Source: Pseudomonas subflava
GTDB lineage: Bacteria; Pseudomonadota; Gammaproteobacteria; Pseudomonadales; Pseudomonadaceae
DNA length: 64,000 nucleotides
NCBI RefSeq assembly: GCF_023823685.1
Contig: NZ_JAMXBF010000001.1
Coordinates: 248,001-312,000, forward strand
Direction of reading: 5' to 3'
Position 1 is the stretch's first letter, and each line of letters starts with the position of its first letter. The translations under genes and the position numbers were made by a program. Of the stretch, positions 28,436 to 37,198 are shown piece after piece. The notes beneath the pieces are model-generated. The model searched no databases. It saw only the letters and a list, made by a program, of their open reading frames with translations, and was not told the DNA's origin.

Positions 28436-29455
28436 TCAGTGGCTGGGCGCGAGGTCGTTTACCGCCGGACGGTCGATTATGGTGCGGTTGCGTCCCTCGC
28501 TTTTGGCGCGGTACAGGCACTGGTCGGCGCGCTGCAACCATTGCCCCCACGGCTCGCCGCTGCGCAGCATGGCGCCGCCGATGGAGACCGTGACCGGTCC
28601 GCCGGGGCCGCGCAGGTTGTCGCGCACTGTTTCAAGCAGATTCTGCGCGGCGGCCTCCAGGCCCAGGGTGTCGGTATCCGGGAGGAGCAGGAGGAATTCC
28701 TCACCGCCGAAACGAAACAGGCGGTCTTCCTGCCGTGAGCAGTTTCTGATCAGCTTCACGTAGTCGATCAGTACCTGGTCGCCGGCCTGGTGGCCGTAGC
28801 GGTCGTTGACCAGCTTGAAATGATCCAGGTCCATGGCCAGCACGCCATAGCTGCGGCCATGGCGGCGCTTGCTGGAGACGGCAATCTTCAGCTCTTCGTT
28901 CATGGCCCGGCGGTTGCGCGCGCCGGTCAGCGGGTCCTGGATGGCGAGCAGCTGCAGCTGTTCGCGCTGAGTGCGGGTGCGGTAGGCGAAGATGAAGGTC
29001 AGCACGCCCGCCATGGCGTTGGTGACCAGGAACGAGACCATCTGATAATGGCTGTCGAACACGCTGCCGGGCACCCACAGCGCGTGGCCCACCAGGCTCG
29101 CCAGCACCAGCAGGGTGGCTGCGATGGCCTTGCCGGGCGACACCATGAAGAAGTTGAAGAGGATCAGCGGATAGATCCAGAACAGGCCGTTGACGCCCAG
29201 GTTGATGGCGATCAGCGTGGCGCCGACGGAGAACACGGCGGCCAGATACAGGCCGGGCTTCTCGGTATCACCGGTGCGCCAGGCGTAGATCACGGCGGCG
29301 AGGGTGGAGAGCACGATCACGCAATCGGCGATGCCGACCAGCAGGTTCCCGTGGAGCAGCCGGTAGGCCGCGTAAGGTGTGATGCCCAGCACCCCGATGA
29401 TGCCCATCAGGGTGATGATGGACAGCTGGAAGTCGTTGCGCAGTCGCTTGAACAT
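28436..29455 (-). CDS. Membrane diguanylate cyclase (GGDEF) with intact I-site
   Basis: N-terminal half with about six membrane segments (residues ~10-180), then a GGDEF domain with active site GGEEF (FRFGGEEFLLLLPDTD). RQED lies five residues before the active site, the RxxD inhibitory site for product feedback, so the enzyme should make c-di-GMP and be product-inhibited. Start taken at the ATG (MFKRLRNDFQ); an in-frame TTG 15 codons upstream lies inside an inverted repeat and is less likely. Confidence 0.92.
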   Translation of the reverse strand: MFKRLRNDFQLSIITLMGIIGVLGITPYAAYRLLHGNLLVGIADCVIVLSTLAAVIYAWRTGDTEKPGLYLAAVFSVGATLIAINLGVNGLFWIYPLILFNFFMVSPGKAIAATLLVLASLVGHALWVPGSVFDSHYQMVSFLVTNAMAGVLTFIFAYRTRTQREQLQLLAIQDPLTGARNRRAMNEELKIAVSSKRRHGRSYGVLAMDLDHFKLVNDRYGHQAGDQVLIDYVKLIRNCSRQEDRLFRFGGEEFLLLLPDTDTLGLEAAAQNLLETVRDNLRGPGGPVTVSIGGAMLRSGEPWGQWLQRADQCLYRAKSEGRNRTIIDRPAVNDLAPSH

Positions 29456-29472
29456 CAGCGCGGCTCTCTGCT

Positions 29473-29501
29473 CTTGGCTCTTATCGTTGTTATGAGCCAA
29501 G
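29473..29501. repeat. Inverted repeat just upstream of the diguanylate cyclase gene
   Basis: CTTGGCTC (29473-29480) and GAGCCAAG (29494-29501) are perfect 8-bp arms around a 13-base loop, about 20-45 bases before the chosen ATG. There is no T run, so it is more likely an operator or a 5' UTR hairpin than a terminator. Confidence 0.5.
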
Positions 29502-29571
29502 GATGCAGGGCTTTGTTCATGTCGGCAAGGAAGTCTTTGGCGAAGTGCCAGTACCTTGCCGGAGGAGTGAC

Positions 29572-29754
29572 CTACTTCTTGCTGATGACGATATGTCGGC
29601 TCGGCGTGCTCCAGGATTGGCCGCTGACGCCCTTGGCGATCTGCTGGATCTCGCCGCCGGATTTGAGGAAGGCGGAAACCTGAGCTTCGATGGACTCGCG
29701 GCTCGCGACTGCGGCGGCCGGTTTCGGTTGCTGAATGGTCTTCTTGGCGCTCAT
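29572..29754 (-). CDS. Small conserved protein, 60 aa, downstream of the cold-shock gene
   Basis: MSAKKTIQQPKPAAAVASRE followed by a short amphipathic region (IEAQVSAFLKSGGEIQQIAK) and a basic tail ending HIVISKK. GAGGAATT gives a ribosome binding site. It is separated from the cold-shock gene by that gene's terminator, so it may be expressed by readthrough or its own promoter. No known domain. Confidence 0.7.
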   Translation of the reverse strand: MSAKKTIQQPKPAAAVASRESIEAQVSAFLKSGGEIQQIAKGVSGQSWSTPSRHIVISKK

Positions 29755-29777
29755 GGAATTCCTCGATGTGGGCAGAT

Positions 29778-29802
29778 AAAAAAACCGGCCCTAGGGCCGG
29801 TT
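29778..29802 (-). terminator. Terminator of the cold-shock gene
   Basis: AACCGGCCCTAGGGCCGGTT (29783-29802) is a fully symmetric hairpin followed on the minus strand by a run of T (complement of 29778-29784). It lies just after the stop of the cold-shock gene. Confidence 0.85.
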
Positions 29803-29820
29803 CTTGGCGACGCGGCTAGA

Positions 29821-30030
29821 TCAGATGACCTGGACTTCGTCGGCCTGCATGCCTTTCTGGCCCTGCACGGCGATGAAGGAGACCTGCTGGCCTTCCTTCA
29901 GGCTCTTGAAGCCGGCGCTCTGGATCGAGCGGTAGTGCACGAACAGGTCGGCGCCGCTTTCCGGAGTGATGAAGCCGAAGCCTTTTTCATCGTTGAACCA
30001 TTTGACGGTGCCGGTTTGACGTACGGACAT
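29821..30030 (-). CDS. Cold-shock protein, CspA family
   Basis: A 69-residue single cold-shock domain. RNP1 (KGFGFITP) and RNP2 (DLFVHYRSI) are present. It binds single-stranded RNA and DNA as an RNA chaperone. A GGAGCAA ribosome binding site precedes ATG. The upstream 154 bases to endA probably hold its promoter and a 5' UTR. Cold induction cannot be judged from sequence. Confidence 0.95.
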   Translation of the reverse strand: MSVRQTGTVKWFNDEKGFGFITPESGADLFVHYRSIQSAGFKSLKEGQQVSFIAVQGQKGMQADEVQVI

Positions 30031-30184
30031 GGGGATTGCTCCTTGAACAAAGTGGACACGACACTGGAAACGCCCAGATCGCGACTGAGTGCAAAGAACA
30101 GAAACCGAAGGGAGTAAACCGGGACGATTTGCGATGGCACATGCAGCACAGTGCGGCCACCCTACAGGGAAAACGCCTTTTTAC

Positions 30185-30904
30185 CTAGTCATTTCTGTCT
30201 TTTCTGGCGAGTGGAGCGGGGCACTGACGCAGGTCGACGGGGCCGACGAAGGGGTTGCTCCAGCCCATCACGCAGGCAATGCGACGGTTGCGCTGGCTCT
30301 CCCACGGTTCGACGGGATAGTGCCGGCTCCACGTCTCGAATAACCGGCGTTCCTGTTTCGACAGACGCAGGCCGTAACGCTGGCTCATGTAGAAGTAGGT
30401 GCGGGCGATCATCCCGCGCACCTTGGCCCGGGGCATTGCCTTGCCGGCCTTGAAGTCCACCACCATCGGGCAGGCGCCGTATTGGCTGGGCGACTGCGGC
30501 AGCCAGGCGAAGGGCAGGTTGCTGCGGTCGCCGTTCAGCTCGCCGATGCTCGGCACCAGATTGAACAGGTCCGCCTCGGCGCGGCGGAAAGTTTCGTCGT
30601 GGCGCGAGCAGTGCCTGCGCCCGCCTTGCTGCCAGCAGCGCCGCTGATGACCGATCACCCAGGCCGGCACCAGATGCTCCCATTCGATGCGCGCGGCGCG
30701 CCGGGGGCTCTTGCGTGGGCGGTAGCCGCAACTCTGCAGGTCGACCCGCTTGCCGCTGTAGCGGCAACCGCAATAGAACTCCACCGACTGACGGGCATAG
30801 AGCTGCCAGGCGACTTTCTTGGCTTCGGCAAAGGTGCGGGGTGGGTCGGCGAACGCGTGAAGGGTGAAGCAGCAGAGCAACAGCAGGGCACAGCGCATGG
30901 GCAT
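30185..30904 (-). CDS. endA: Secreted endonuclease I (EndA/Dns family)
   Basis: A 239-residue exported nuclease of the beta-beta-alpha metal type. Signal MPMRCALLLLCCFTLHAFAD, conserved Cys residues for disulfides (FYCGCRYSGK ... SCGYRPRK), and the catalytic motif ARIEWEHLVPAWVIG with the general-base His. NLVPSIGELNGDRSN supplies the metal ligand Asn. It degrades extracellular or periplasmic DNA. Confidence 0.92.
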   Translation of the reverse strand: MPMRCALLLLCCFTLHAFADPPRTFAEAKKVAWQLYARQSVEFYCGCRYSGKRVDLQSCGYRPRKSPRRAARIEWEHLVPAWVIGHQRRCWQQGGRRHCSRHDETFRRAEADLFNLVPSIGELNGDRSNLPFAWLPQSPSQYGACPMVVDFKAGKAMPRAKVRGMIARTYFYMSQRYGLRLSKQERRLFETWSRHYPVEPWESQRNRRIACVMGWSNPFVGPVDLRQCPAPLARKDRND

Positions 30905-31035
30905 GGAGACGGCGATCCGAAAAGCGCCGCATCATACCGGCGGTCGTGCGCTTGCCAATCGTGGCAGCTGGCCACGCCATCGCGCGGTCCACATGCGGGT
31001 AGCATGGTGTTTGTGAAGTACAGAGGAGATCCGTC

Positions 31036-31359
31036 ATGCGCAGTCTGATTCTGCTGCTCGGCCTGCTGGCCACCGGAGCGGCTCTGGCCGACGAACCGGT
31101 GCGCCGCGGCATTCCCATCGAATACGTCAGCCCCGGCGCCTCCGGCAGCGTCAGCGAGTCGAGCCGCAGCCAGCGCTACGATGTCTACGGCGGCCACGCC
31201 ATACCGAGCGAGGGTTACGGCCGCAATCGCGTGGAGATCCAGGGTGGCTCCAGCGTGCAGCAGCGCGGCGGTATCCGTCAGAGCATCGAGTATCCCGGCG
31301 GCATCGAAGTGCAGCGCTATCCGGGACGCAACAGCTACGAGGTGCAGCGCAACCGCTGA
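31036..31359 (+). CDS. Small secreted protein, 107 aa, Gly/Arg/Ser-rich
   Basis: Signal peptide MRSLILLLGLLATGAALADE, then a low-complexity region with recurring Tyr-Gly/Arg-Tyr units (SQRYDVYGGHAIPSEGYGRN, RQSIEYPGGIEVQRYPGRNS). AGGAG precedes ATG. No domain recognised; probably a periplasmic or surface protein. Confidence 0.75.
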   Translation: MRSLILLLGLLATGAALADEPVRRGIPIEYVSPGASGSVSESSRSQRYDVYGGHAIPSEGYGRNRVEIQGGSSVQQRGGIRQSIEYPGGIEVQRYPGRNSYEVQRNR

Positions 31360-31452
31360 CGACTGTTTAACAGTTCGCGCCGCCCGGGCTGACAGCCCCG
31401 GCGCGGCGCAGCATCATGCACGGCGGTACGCAGTCAGAGGTAAGCAGCAGAC

Positions 31453-32253
31453 ATGTCCATGCAGTCCCTGGGGTTCGCGGCGCAGAGCGTGGCGGGACGG
31501 ATTCGTAGGCACAACGAGGATGCGCTCCTGTGCCTGCCCGAGCTGAGCCTGTGGGCGGTGGCGGACGGCATGGGCGGGCACCAGTGTGGCGAGGTGGCCA
31601 GCGCCCTGGCGTTGGAGGTTCTGCGCAATGCGGTCGCCGACGGTGGCGACCTCGAGGCGGCGATCCACGCGGCGCATCAGGCGATTCTCGACGCGGTGCA
31701 GGAAGAGAGCGGCCGGCGCATGGGCAGCACCGTGGTCGCCGCCCGTGTTGTCGATGCCGACTTCGAGATCGCCTGGATCGGCGACAGCCGCGCCTATCAT
31801 CTCAGCCTCGATGGCATCGCGCGGCTCACCCACGACCACAGCTGGGTACAGGCGATGATCGATGCCGGCGAGATGAGCGCCGATGAAGCCCGCCGGCATC
31901 CGCGGCGCAACATCGTCACCCAGTGCCTGGGCCAGGCCGGCCAGCCGCTGCTGGTCGGGCGCGTTCGGGGGCGCCTGGCGCCGGGCGAATTGCTGTTGCT
32001 GTGCAGCGACGGCCTGACCGGCGAATTGAACGACGAGCAGATCCAGGAGGTCTGTGCCGATGCAGCCACCCTCGACGCGCTGGTCGACGAGCTAGTGGGG
32101 CTGGCCAACCGGATGGGCGGCAGAGACAATATCTCCTGCATCGTGCTGGGGCGGAGCATGGCCGAATCGACGAAGATCGAAGCCGGACCGCGCAATTTCT
32201 TCAGCCGTTGGCTCCATTCCCGTAAGCATCGAGCGAACGACGCACTTTCATGA
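31453..32253 (+). CDS. PP2C-type Ser/Thr phosphatase (Stp1/PppA class)
   Basis: A 266-residue metal-dependent protein phosphatase with all PP2C metal motifs: RRHNEDALL, WAVADGMGGHQCGEVAS, IGDSRAYH, LLLCSDGLTGEL and GRDNISCIVL. Its stop overlaps the kinase ATG by 4 bases, so it is the first gene of a phosphatase-kinase-FHA operon. In P. aeruginosa such genes sit in type VI secretion clusters; here none are within 30 kb on either side. Confidence 0.93.
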   Translation: MSMQSLGFAAQSVAGRIRRHNEDALLCLPELSLWAVADGMGGHQCGEVASALALEVLRNAVADGGDLEAAIHAAHQAILDAVQEESGRRMGSTVVAARVVDADFEIAWIGDSRAYHLSLDGIARLTHDHSWVQAMIDAGEMSADEARRHPRRNIVTQCLGQAGQPLLVGRVRGRLAPGELLLLCSDGLTGELNDEQIQEVCADAATLDALVDELVGLANRMGGRDNISCIVLGRSMAESTKIEAGPRNFFSRWLHSRKHRANDALS

Positions 32254-33938
32254 GCACCACCACATTGCTTGAGATTCCCGGCTACCGGGTGCATGGCCAG
32301 CTGGGCAAGGGCGGCATGGCCGAAGTGTTCCTGGCCACCCAGGAGTCGCTGAGCCGCAAGGTGGCGATCAAGGTGCTGCGCAGCGTGCAGGACGAGACCT
32401 TCAGCAAGCGCTTCGTCAAGGAAGCGCACATGGTCGCCTCGCTCAATCACCCCTCCATCATCACCATCCACGACATCGACCGTCTGCAGGACGGTCGCTA
32501 CTACCTGGCCATGGAGTTTCTCCCCGGCGGCGACCTGGCGCGGCACAAGGGCGAGCTGTTCGCGCCCGAGCGCGCCCTGCGTATCGTCCGGCAGATCGCC
32601 AGCGGCCTGGCCGTGGTTCACGACAAGGGCCTGGTGCACCGCGACGTGAAGCCGGCCAACGTGCTGTTCCGCGGCGACGGCACCGCCGTGCTCACCGACT
32701 TCGGCGTGGCCAAGGACCTGGATATCGACAGCGAGCTGACCCAGTTCGGCGTGGCCGTCGGCAGCCCGGCCTACAGCAGTCCGGAGCAGGCCCAGTGCCT
32801 GCCGCTGGATGCGCGCAGCGACATCTACAGCCTCGGCGTGATCCTGCTCGAGCTGCTCACCGGCAGCAATCCGTACCGTGGCGGCAACTACACCCAGACG
32901 GTGGTCAACCACGTGCAGATGGAGCCGCCGCCGCTGCCGGACAGCCTCGGCGCCTTTCGCGGACTGCTGGCGCGGATGCTGGCGAAGAAGCCGGACGACC
33001 GCTTCGCCGATTGTCGGGCGCTGCTCGCGGCCCTGGACGAAGTGGAGTTCAGCGACCTGGAAGAGACCCAGGTGCGCACCGCGCTGCCGCCCGTCGAACC
33101 GCTCGCCGCGGCGCCGCGCAAGCGTCGCTCGGCCATGCCGCTGCTGGTCGCATTGAGCGTGCTGGTGCTGATCGGCACCCTGACCTCCGCCGGCCTGTAC
33201 CTGCGCGAGCAACGGCAGATCGAAGCGCTGCTGGCCCAGGCCGAGCAGCGCTTCGCCGCCGGCCAGCTGATCGAGCCGGCGCAGGACAGCGCCGAGCATT
33301 TCTTCAAGCAGGCTCTCACCGTCGACGCCGACAACGACGAGGCGCTGGCCGGGCTGCAGCGCATCCGCGAGGCGCGGATCAAGGTGTTCACCGACCTGGC
33401 CGAGCAGCGCCTGGCCGACGGCCTGCTCACCGAGCCGGCCGAGGACAACGCCGATCATTACTACCGCCAGGCACTGGCCATCGAGCCGCAGCACGCCGGT
33501 GCGCTCGCCGGCCTGCAGAAGGTGCTGGAGGCTCGCATCGCGCGCTATCTGCAGCTGGCCGAGCAGAGCATCGCCGACAAGCGCCTGCTGCTGCCCGAGG
33601 AAGACAGCGCGGTGTACTACTACCGGCAGATCCTCGGCTGGGCGCCGGACAACCCCGACGCGCTCACCGGCCTCAGCCATGTGGCCCTGCAATACCGCGA
33701 TCTCGCCGGTTCCGCCTATCGTCGCGGCGACTTCCCCGCCGCCCTGGCCATGATCGACCGCGGCCTGCAGGCCGAGCCGGAGAACCCCGAGCTGCTGCAG
33801 ATGCGCGGCGACCATCAGCAACTGCTCGACGAGGCGCGCTCCGCGCGCACCCGGGCCGCGGCCTCCCAGGCCGAGCGCGAGCGCGAGCGCAACGCCAACC
33901 CGATCAAACGTGCCTGGAACAACCTCTTCGGTCAGTAG
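32250..33938 (+). CDS. Membrane Ser/Thr protein kinase with TPR-like repeat C-terminus
   Basis: A 562-residue Hanks-type kinase. The kinase domain (about 10-265) has the P-loop LGKGGMAEVF, VAIK lysine, catalytic loop HRDVKPANVLF and DFGVAKD. A membrane span follows near residues 294-314. The outer part has three tandem units of about 55 residues (AEQRFAAGQLIEPAQDSAEH, AEQRLADGLLTEPAEDNADH, AEQSIADKRLLLPEEDSAVY), then a TPR-like unit. The repeats may sense a periplasmic ligand (inference). Coupled to the phosphatase gene, with the FHA gene nine bases later. Confidence 0.93.
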   Translation: MSTTTLLEIPGYRVHGQLGKGGMAEVFLATQESLSRKVAIKVLRSVQDETFSKRFVKEAHMVASLNHPSIITIHDIDRLQDGRYYLAMEFLPGGDLARHKGELFAPERALRIVRQIASGLAVVHDKGLVHRDVKPANVLFRGDGTAVLTDFGVAKDLDIDSELTQFGVAVGSPAYSSPEQAQCLPLDARSDIYSLGVILLELLTGSNPYRGGNYTQTVVNHVQMEPPPLPDSLGAFRGLLARMLAKKPDDRFADCRALLAALDEVEFSDLEETQVRTALPPVEPLAAAPRKRRSAMPLLVALSVLVLIGTLTSAGLYLREQRQIEALLAQAEQRFAAGQLIEPAQDSAEHFFKQALTVDADNDEALAGLQRIREARIKVFTDLAEQRLADGLLTEPAEDNADHYYRQALAIEPQHAGALAGLQKVLEARIARYLQLAEQSIADKRLLLPEEDSAVYYYRQILGWAPDNPDALTGLSHVALQYRDLAGSAYRRGDFPAALAMIDRGLQAEPENPELLQMRGDHQQLLDEARSARTRAAASQAERERERNANPIKRAWNNLFGQ

Positions 33939-33947
33939 GATCCATCC

Positions 33948-34799
33948 ATGTTCAAGCTGCATTTCAAGGACGGCCGTCAGGCCCCCCTCTGGCTGGTGGA
34001 CGAACGCTTCACCATCGGCCAGGACAGGCGCAACGACCTGGTGCTGGAGGATGCCGGCATCAGCGCCTTCCACGCCGAGATCCGCCGGGAGAACGGCCTC
34101 TACTACCTCAGCGATTGCGACAGCGAGCTGGGCACCTTCGTCAACGACGAGCGCATCGCCACGCGCTACCAGCTGCGTTCCGAGGACCGTCTGCGCCTCG
34201 GCGAGGTGGAGCTGCTGCTCACCGACCCGAACAAGACCCGGGCGCACGTCGAGGCGGCGCAGCGCTGGTTCCTCCAGGTCATCCAGGGCGAGCATGAGGG
34301 CAAGAAATTCCACGTCGGTGGCTCGATGACCTTCGGCCGCTCGGTCAAGTGCGAGCTGTGTTTCAGCGACGCCCAGCTGTCGCGCCGCCACTGCGAATTC
34401 TTCCTGCGCGACGACGGGCTGGAGGTCAAGGATCTGGCCTCGGCCAACGGCGTGCTGGTCAATGGCGAGAAGACCGCCGCCGCCGTGCTCAAGCCTGGCG
34501 ACCAGGTGCGCATGGGCTCGGTGGTGCTGCTGGTGATCGGTCCCAAGGTCGTCACCCCGGTGACGGCGGAGGAGGGCGAGGACGCGACCCTGTTCGTGCG
34601 CGCCGTCGACCTGCCCAAACCGGCGCCCAAGACCCGGCCGGCCACCGCCGGCACGGCGACCATCAACCCGCTGCGCGCCGCCGCCCAGGCCCAGGCCGCG
34701 CCGGCGCCGGCCAGGTCCGGCGGTTCGGCGCTGGGGATCGGCCTGACGGTGGTGGCGATTCTGGTGGCTGTCGGGGTGTCGTTCGCGTTCCTGTTCTGA
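33948..34799 (+). CDS. Double FHA-domain protein with C-terminal membrane anchor
   Basis: A 283-residue phosphothreonine-binding adaptor: FHA1 at about 18-80 (FTIGQDRRNDLVLEDAGISA) and FHA2 at about 125-190 (FGRSVKCELCFSDAQLSRRH), then an Ala/Pro linker and one C-terminal membrane span (about 262-282) with hardly any tail. FHA2 keeps the phosphopeptide-binding Arg/Ser pattern best. It probably docks threonines phosphorylated by the adjacent kinase. Confidence 0.92.
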   Translation: MFKLHFKDGRQAPLWLVDERFTIGQDRRNDLVLEDAGISAFHAEIRRENGLYYLSDCDSELGTFVNDERIATRYQLRSEDRLRLGEVELLLTDPNKTRAHVEAAQRWFLQVIQGEHEGKKFHVGGSMTFGRSVKCELCFSDAQLSRRHCEFFLRDDGLEVKDLASANGVLVNGEKTAAAVLKPGDQVRMGSVVLLVIGPKVVTPVTAEEGEDATLFVRAVDLPKPAPKTRPATAGTATINPLRAAAQAQAAPAPARSGGSALGIGLTVVAILVAVGVSFAFLF

Positions 34800-34895
34800 T
34801 GCCCGATCGGTGAGTGACGATGTCGCGCCTCGACAGTGTCGGCGCGCGCCGGCGGGGTTAGCCTCTGCGGCCTAACCTCACGCATCGGAGTCGCC

Positions 34896-36197
34896 GTGAA
34901 GTCACTCGTCCCGCTGTTGTTCGCCGCTTTGCTGACCGGCCTGTGCAACCACGCCATGGCCTGGTCCAACCATGCGCTGGGCAGCCTGCTGGCCTTACGT
35001 GAAGAGCCGGCGCTGCACGAGGCGGTCATGGTCGAGCCGCTGGAGGTGTTCCTCGCCGATCAGGCACCGGCCATCGAGCGGCTGCTGGACGAGCAGGAGG
35101 CATACGCCCGCGCGCACTTCTCCTATTACCCGGCGCGGCCCGACGAACTACGCTGGCGGGCCGATGCCGCTGGCGACCGCCGTACGGCATTCTTCCAGGC
35201 CCTGCGCATCAATCCGCAGATCAAGCTGGCGAGCTTCGTCCAGCAGCTGCCGGGCCAGGACGCCGGCGGCCGGCCGCTGCTGCGTGGCGAGGACGTGCTG
35301 GTGTTCCACAAGGTCGGGCCCTGGACCCACTGGCGCTACCTGGCGCTGAAGAACGGCGAGCGGGTGAGCGCGCTGCAGGTGCTGGCCAGCGCGGCGGACG
35401 AGCCGGACTACGGCCACGACATCAACCTGTTCAGCAACAACCCAGGCGCCGCCGGCCAGCGCTACAACTTCGGCCCGCAGCCGTTCGGCGACGCGCGCTT
35501 CGAGTATTCCTCCCAGGCGCCGTTCCATATCGGCTACTACCACGAGTCGGCGCTGATCTTCGCCGCCGCGCCCTATCTGGGGCAGACCCTGCCGCACTGG
35601 CGCGTTTACCAGTACAGCGGCCTGGCCCGGCTGGCCTTCGCCAGCGATCATCCGTACTGGGGCTACCGCTTCCTCGGTTGGGCCATGCACTACCTGCAGG
35701 ACCTCACCCAGCCGTACCACGCCAGCGTGCTGCCGGGGGTGGATACCGCCGGCATGGTGCTGATCGCGGCGAAGGCCGAGGCGGGCTTTCCCGAGGACCG
35801 TGAGGCGGCGATCCAGCGCGTGGCGGACCGTCACACCGCCATCGAGCAGTACCAGTTCGACCGCATGCAGGGGCTGCTCGCCGAGAAGCGCTTCGAGCAG
35901 CCGCTGCTGGCGGCCTATGGCGAGCGCGCGCTGGACGGCGACTATCCGGCATTCGATGTGGACTACGCGGCCCAGGTGGTGGCGGCCGAATCCCACGCGC
36001 GTGCGGACGAGTTCGACGCGCTGATCGGCGAGTGGATGGCGCGCGGCGCGGCGGCCAAGGGCTTCAGCGATGGCAACCAGTTGCAGGCCGTGCAGCCCGA
36101 CCCAGCGCTGGAAAAGCTGCTGGTCGAGCTGTTCCGCCACTTCGGCGCGCACAGCCGCAATGCGCTGAAGGGCACGCTGCCCGCCGCCGGAAAATGA
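34896..36197 (+). CDS. Secreted zinc-dependent phospholipase C-like protein
   Basis: A 433-residue exported protein. The GTG at 34896 was chosen: CGGAG lies upstream and the signal peptide MKSLVPLLFAALLTGLCNHA follows, ending AMA-WSNHALG. The mature N-terminal Trp and the later FLGWAMHYLQDLTQPYHASV, with its HxxxDxxxxxxH pattern, match the zinc-binding S1/P1-nuclease/phospholipase C superfamily. About twice as large as Bacillus PLC. Substrate unproven. Confidence 0.78.
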   Translation: MKSLVPLLFAALLTGLCNHAMAWSNHALGSLLALREEPALHEAVMVEPLEVFLADQAPAIERLLDEQEAYARAHFSYYPARPDELRWRADAAGDRRTAFFQALRINPQIKLASFVQQLPGQDAGGRPLLRGEDVLVFHKVGPWTHWRYLALKNGERVSALQVLASAADEPDYGHDINLFSNNPGAAGQRYNFGPQPFGDARFEYSSQAPFHIGYYHESALIFAAAPYLGQTLPHWRVYQYSGLARLAFASDHPYWGYRFLGWAMHYLQDLTQPYHASVLPGVDTAGMVLIAAKAEAGFPEDREAAIQRVADRHTAIEQYQFDRMQGLLAEKRFEQPLLAAYGERALDGDYPAFDVDYAAQVVAAESHARADEFDALIGEWMARGAAAKGFSDGNQLQAVQPDPALEKLLVELFRHFGAHSRNALKGTLPAAGK

Positions 36198-36209
36198 GGC
36201 GAGCGGCGC

Positions 36210-37061
36210 CTAGGGGCGATACCACAGCTCGCGCCGTTGCAGCGGTGTCTGCGCCGGCAGCAGGGCGTTGTCCAGCGCGATGATGTGTCGCCGTTCGAGC
36301 CCGGCGCGCGCCAGGTCGGCGCCGTGGTACTGGCGGAACAGGCGCTCGAAGGAGCCGTCGGCGATGGCCAGCTCCAGGCCCTGGCGCACGGTTTCCGCCA
36401 ATTGCGGATCGTCTGGCGAGAAGAAGAAATACAGCGCGGTGGGATAGTGCAGCACCAGGTGTCGGTCCACCGCCAGGCCGGCGGCGTTGGGGTGTTGCAG
36501 CTCGGCGTCGATCTCCAGCACGGAGCGCGGGAAGTAGTCGAAGCGGCCGGCGTGCAGCATGAGGAACAGGCTGTCGTAGCTGGAGCTGGTTTCCACCGGC
36601 AGGCCCAGGCTGCGCAGGATCTGGGTATCCGGCCAGTCGTGGCCCTGGCCCGCGCTCAGGTGCCGCAGGTCGGCCAGGGTGCGTACCTCGCCTAGCAGCT
36701 GCGGCCGATCCGCTCGCACCAGGGCCAGGCGCCAGCCGAACAGGCCCTTGTCGAGCGGGATGCGCACCGGCAGCAGGCGCCGCTCCCGCTCGATGCTGGT
36801 CATGGTCCAGACCACGTCCACCGACTCGCCATGCTCCAGACCGAGCAGGGCGCGTTGCTGTTCCATGGGCTGGTCCGAGGGGACGATGCGCAGCGAACTG
36901 CCGGCCTTGTCCAGGGCCAGCTGCAGCTGGGCCAGCGGGTAGACGGGACGGAATTCCTCGCCGACGCTGGCGCGCGGGTAGCGCAGCACGCCGTCCGCGG
37001 CCAGGCAGGGCGGGGCGCTCAGCAGCAGGGCCAGCAGCCAGGACAGACGCCTTGTCGGCAT
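36210..37061 (-). CDS. Orphan periplasmic binding protein, SBP_bac_3-like (3 of 4)
   Basis: A 283-residue exported protein. The ATG start (MPTRRLSWLLALLLSAPPCL) has AAGGA nine bases upstream; an in-frame TTG three codons earlier is rejected. It lacks the usual family-3 N-terminal motif but has the same size and bilobed pattern (LRIVPSDQPMEQQRALLGLE, VVWTMTS). It is a more distant relative of the others in the window. No transporter genes nearby. Confidence 0.75.
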   Translation of the reverse strand: MPTRRLSWLLALLLSAPPCLAADGVLRYPRASVGEEFRPVYPLAQLQLALDKAGSSLRIVPSDQPMEQQRALLGLEHGESVDVVWTMTSIERERRLLPVRIPLDKGLFGWRLALVRADRPQLLGEVRTLADLRHLSAGQGHDWPDTQILRSLGLPVETSSSYDSLFLMLHAGRFDYFPRSVLEIDAELQHPNAAGLAVDRHLVLHYPTALYFFFSPDDPQLAETVRQGLELAIADGSFERLFRQYHGADLARAGLERRHIIALDNALLPAQTPLQRRELWYRP

Positions 37062-37198
37062 CAACGGCAATCCTTTTCCGGTCGGTGGGCGATGCGGCTG
37101 CGCATCGGCGAGCGCGCATTATGCCAGCCGATGCGGTTTCTGGACTCCGACCCGTCGAGGCAGGCGACGAAGCGCACCGGCGGTGCGCGGCGCCCGCA

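Noticed and set aside
32250..33938. Kinase considered as PpkA of a type VI secretion cluster
   Set aside because: No tss genes (VipA/B, ClpV, Hcp, VgrG, TssM) were found anywhere in the window.
31797..34391. 864-codon minus-strand open frame
   Set aside because: Antisense shadow of the phosphatase, kinase and FHA genes, which are clearly coding on the plus strand.
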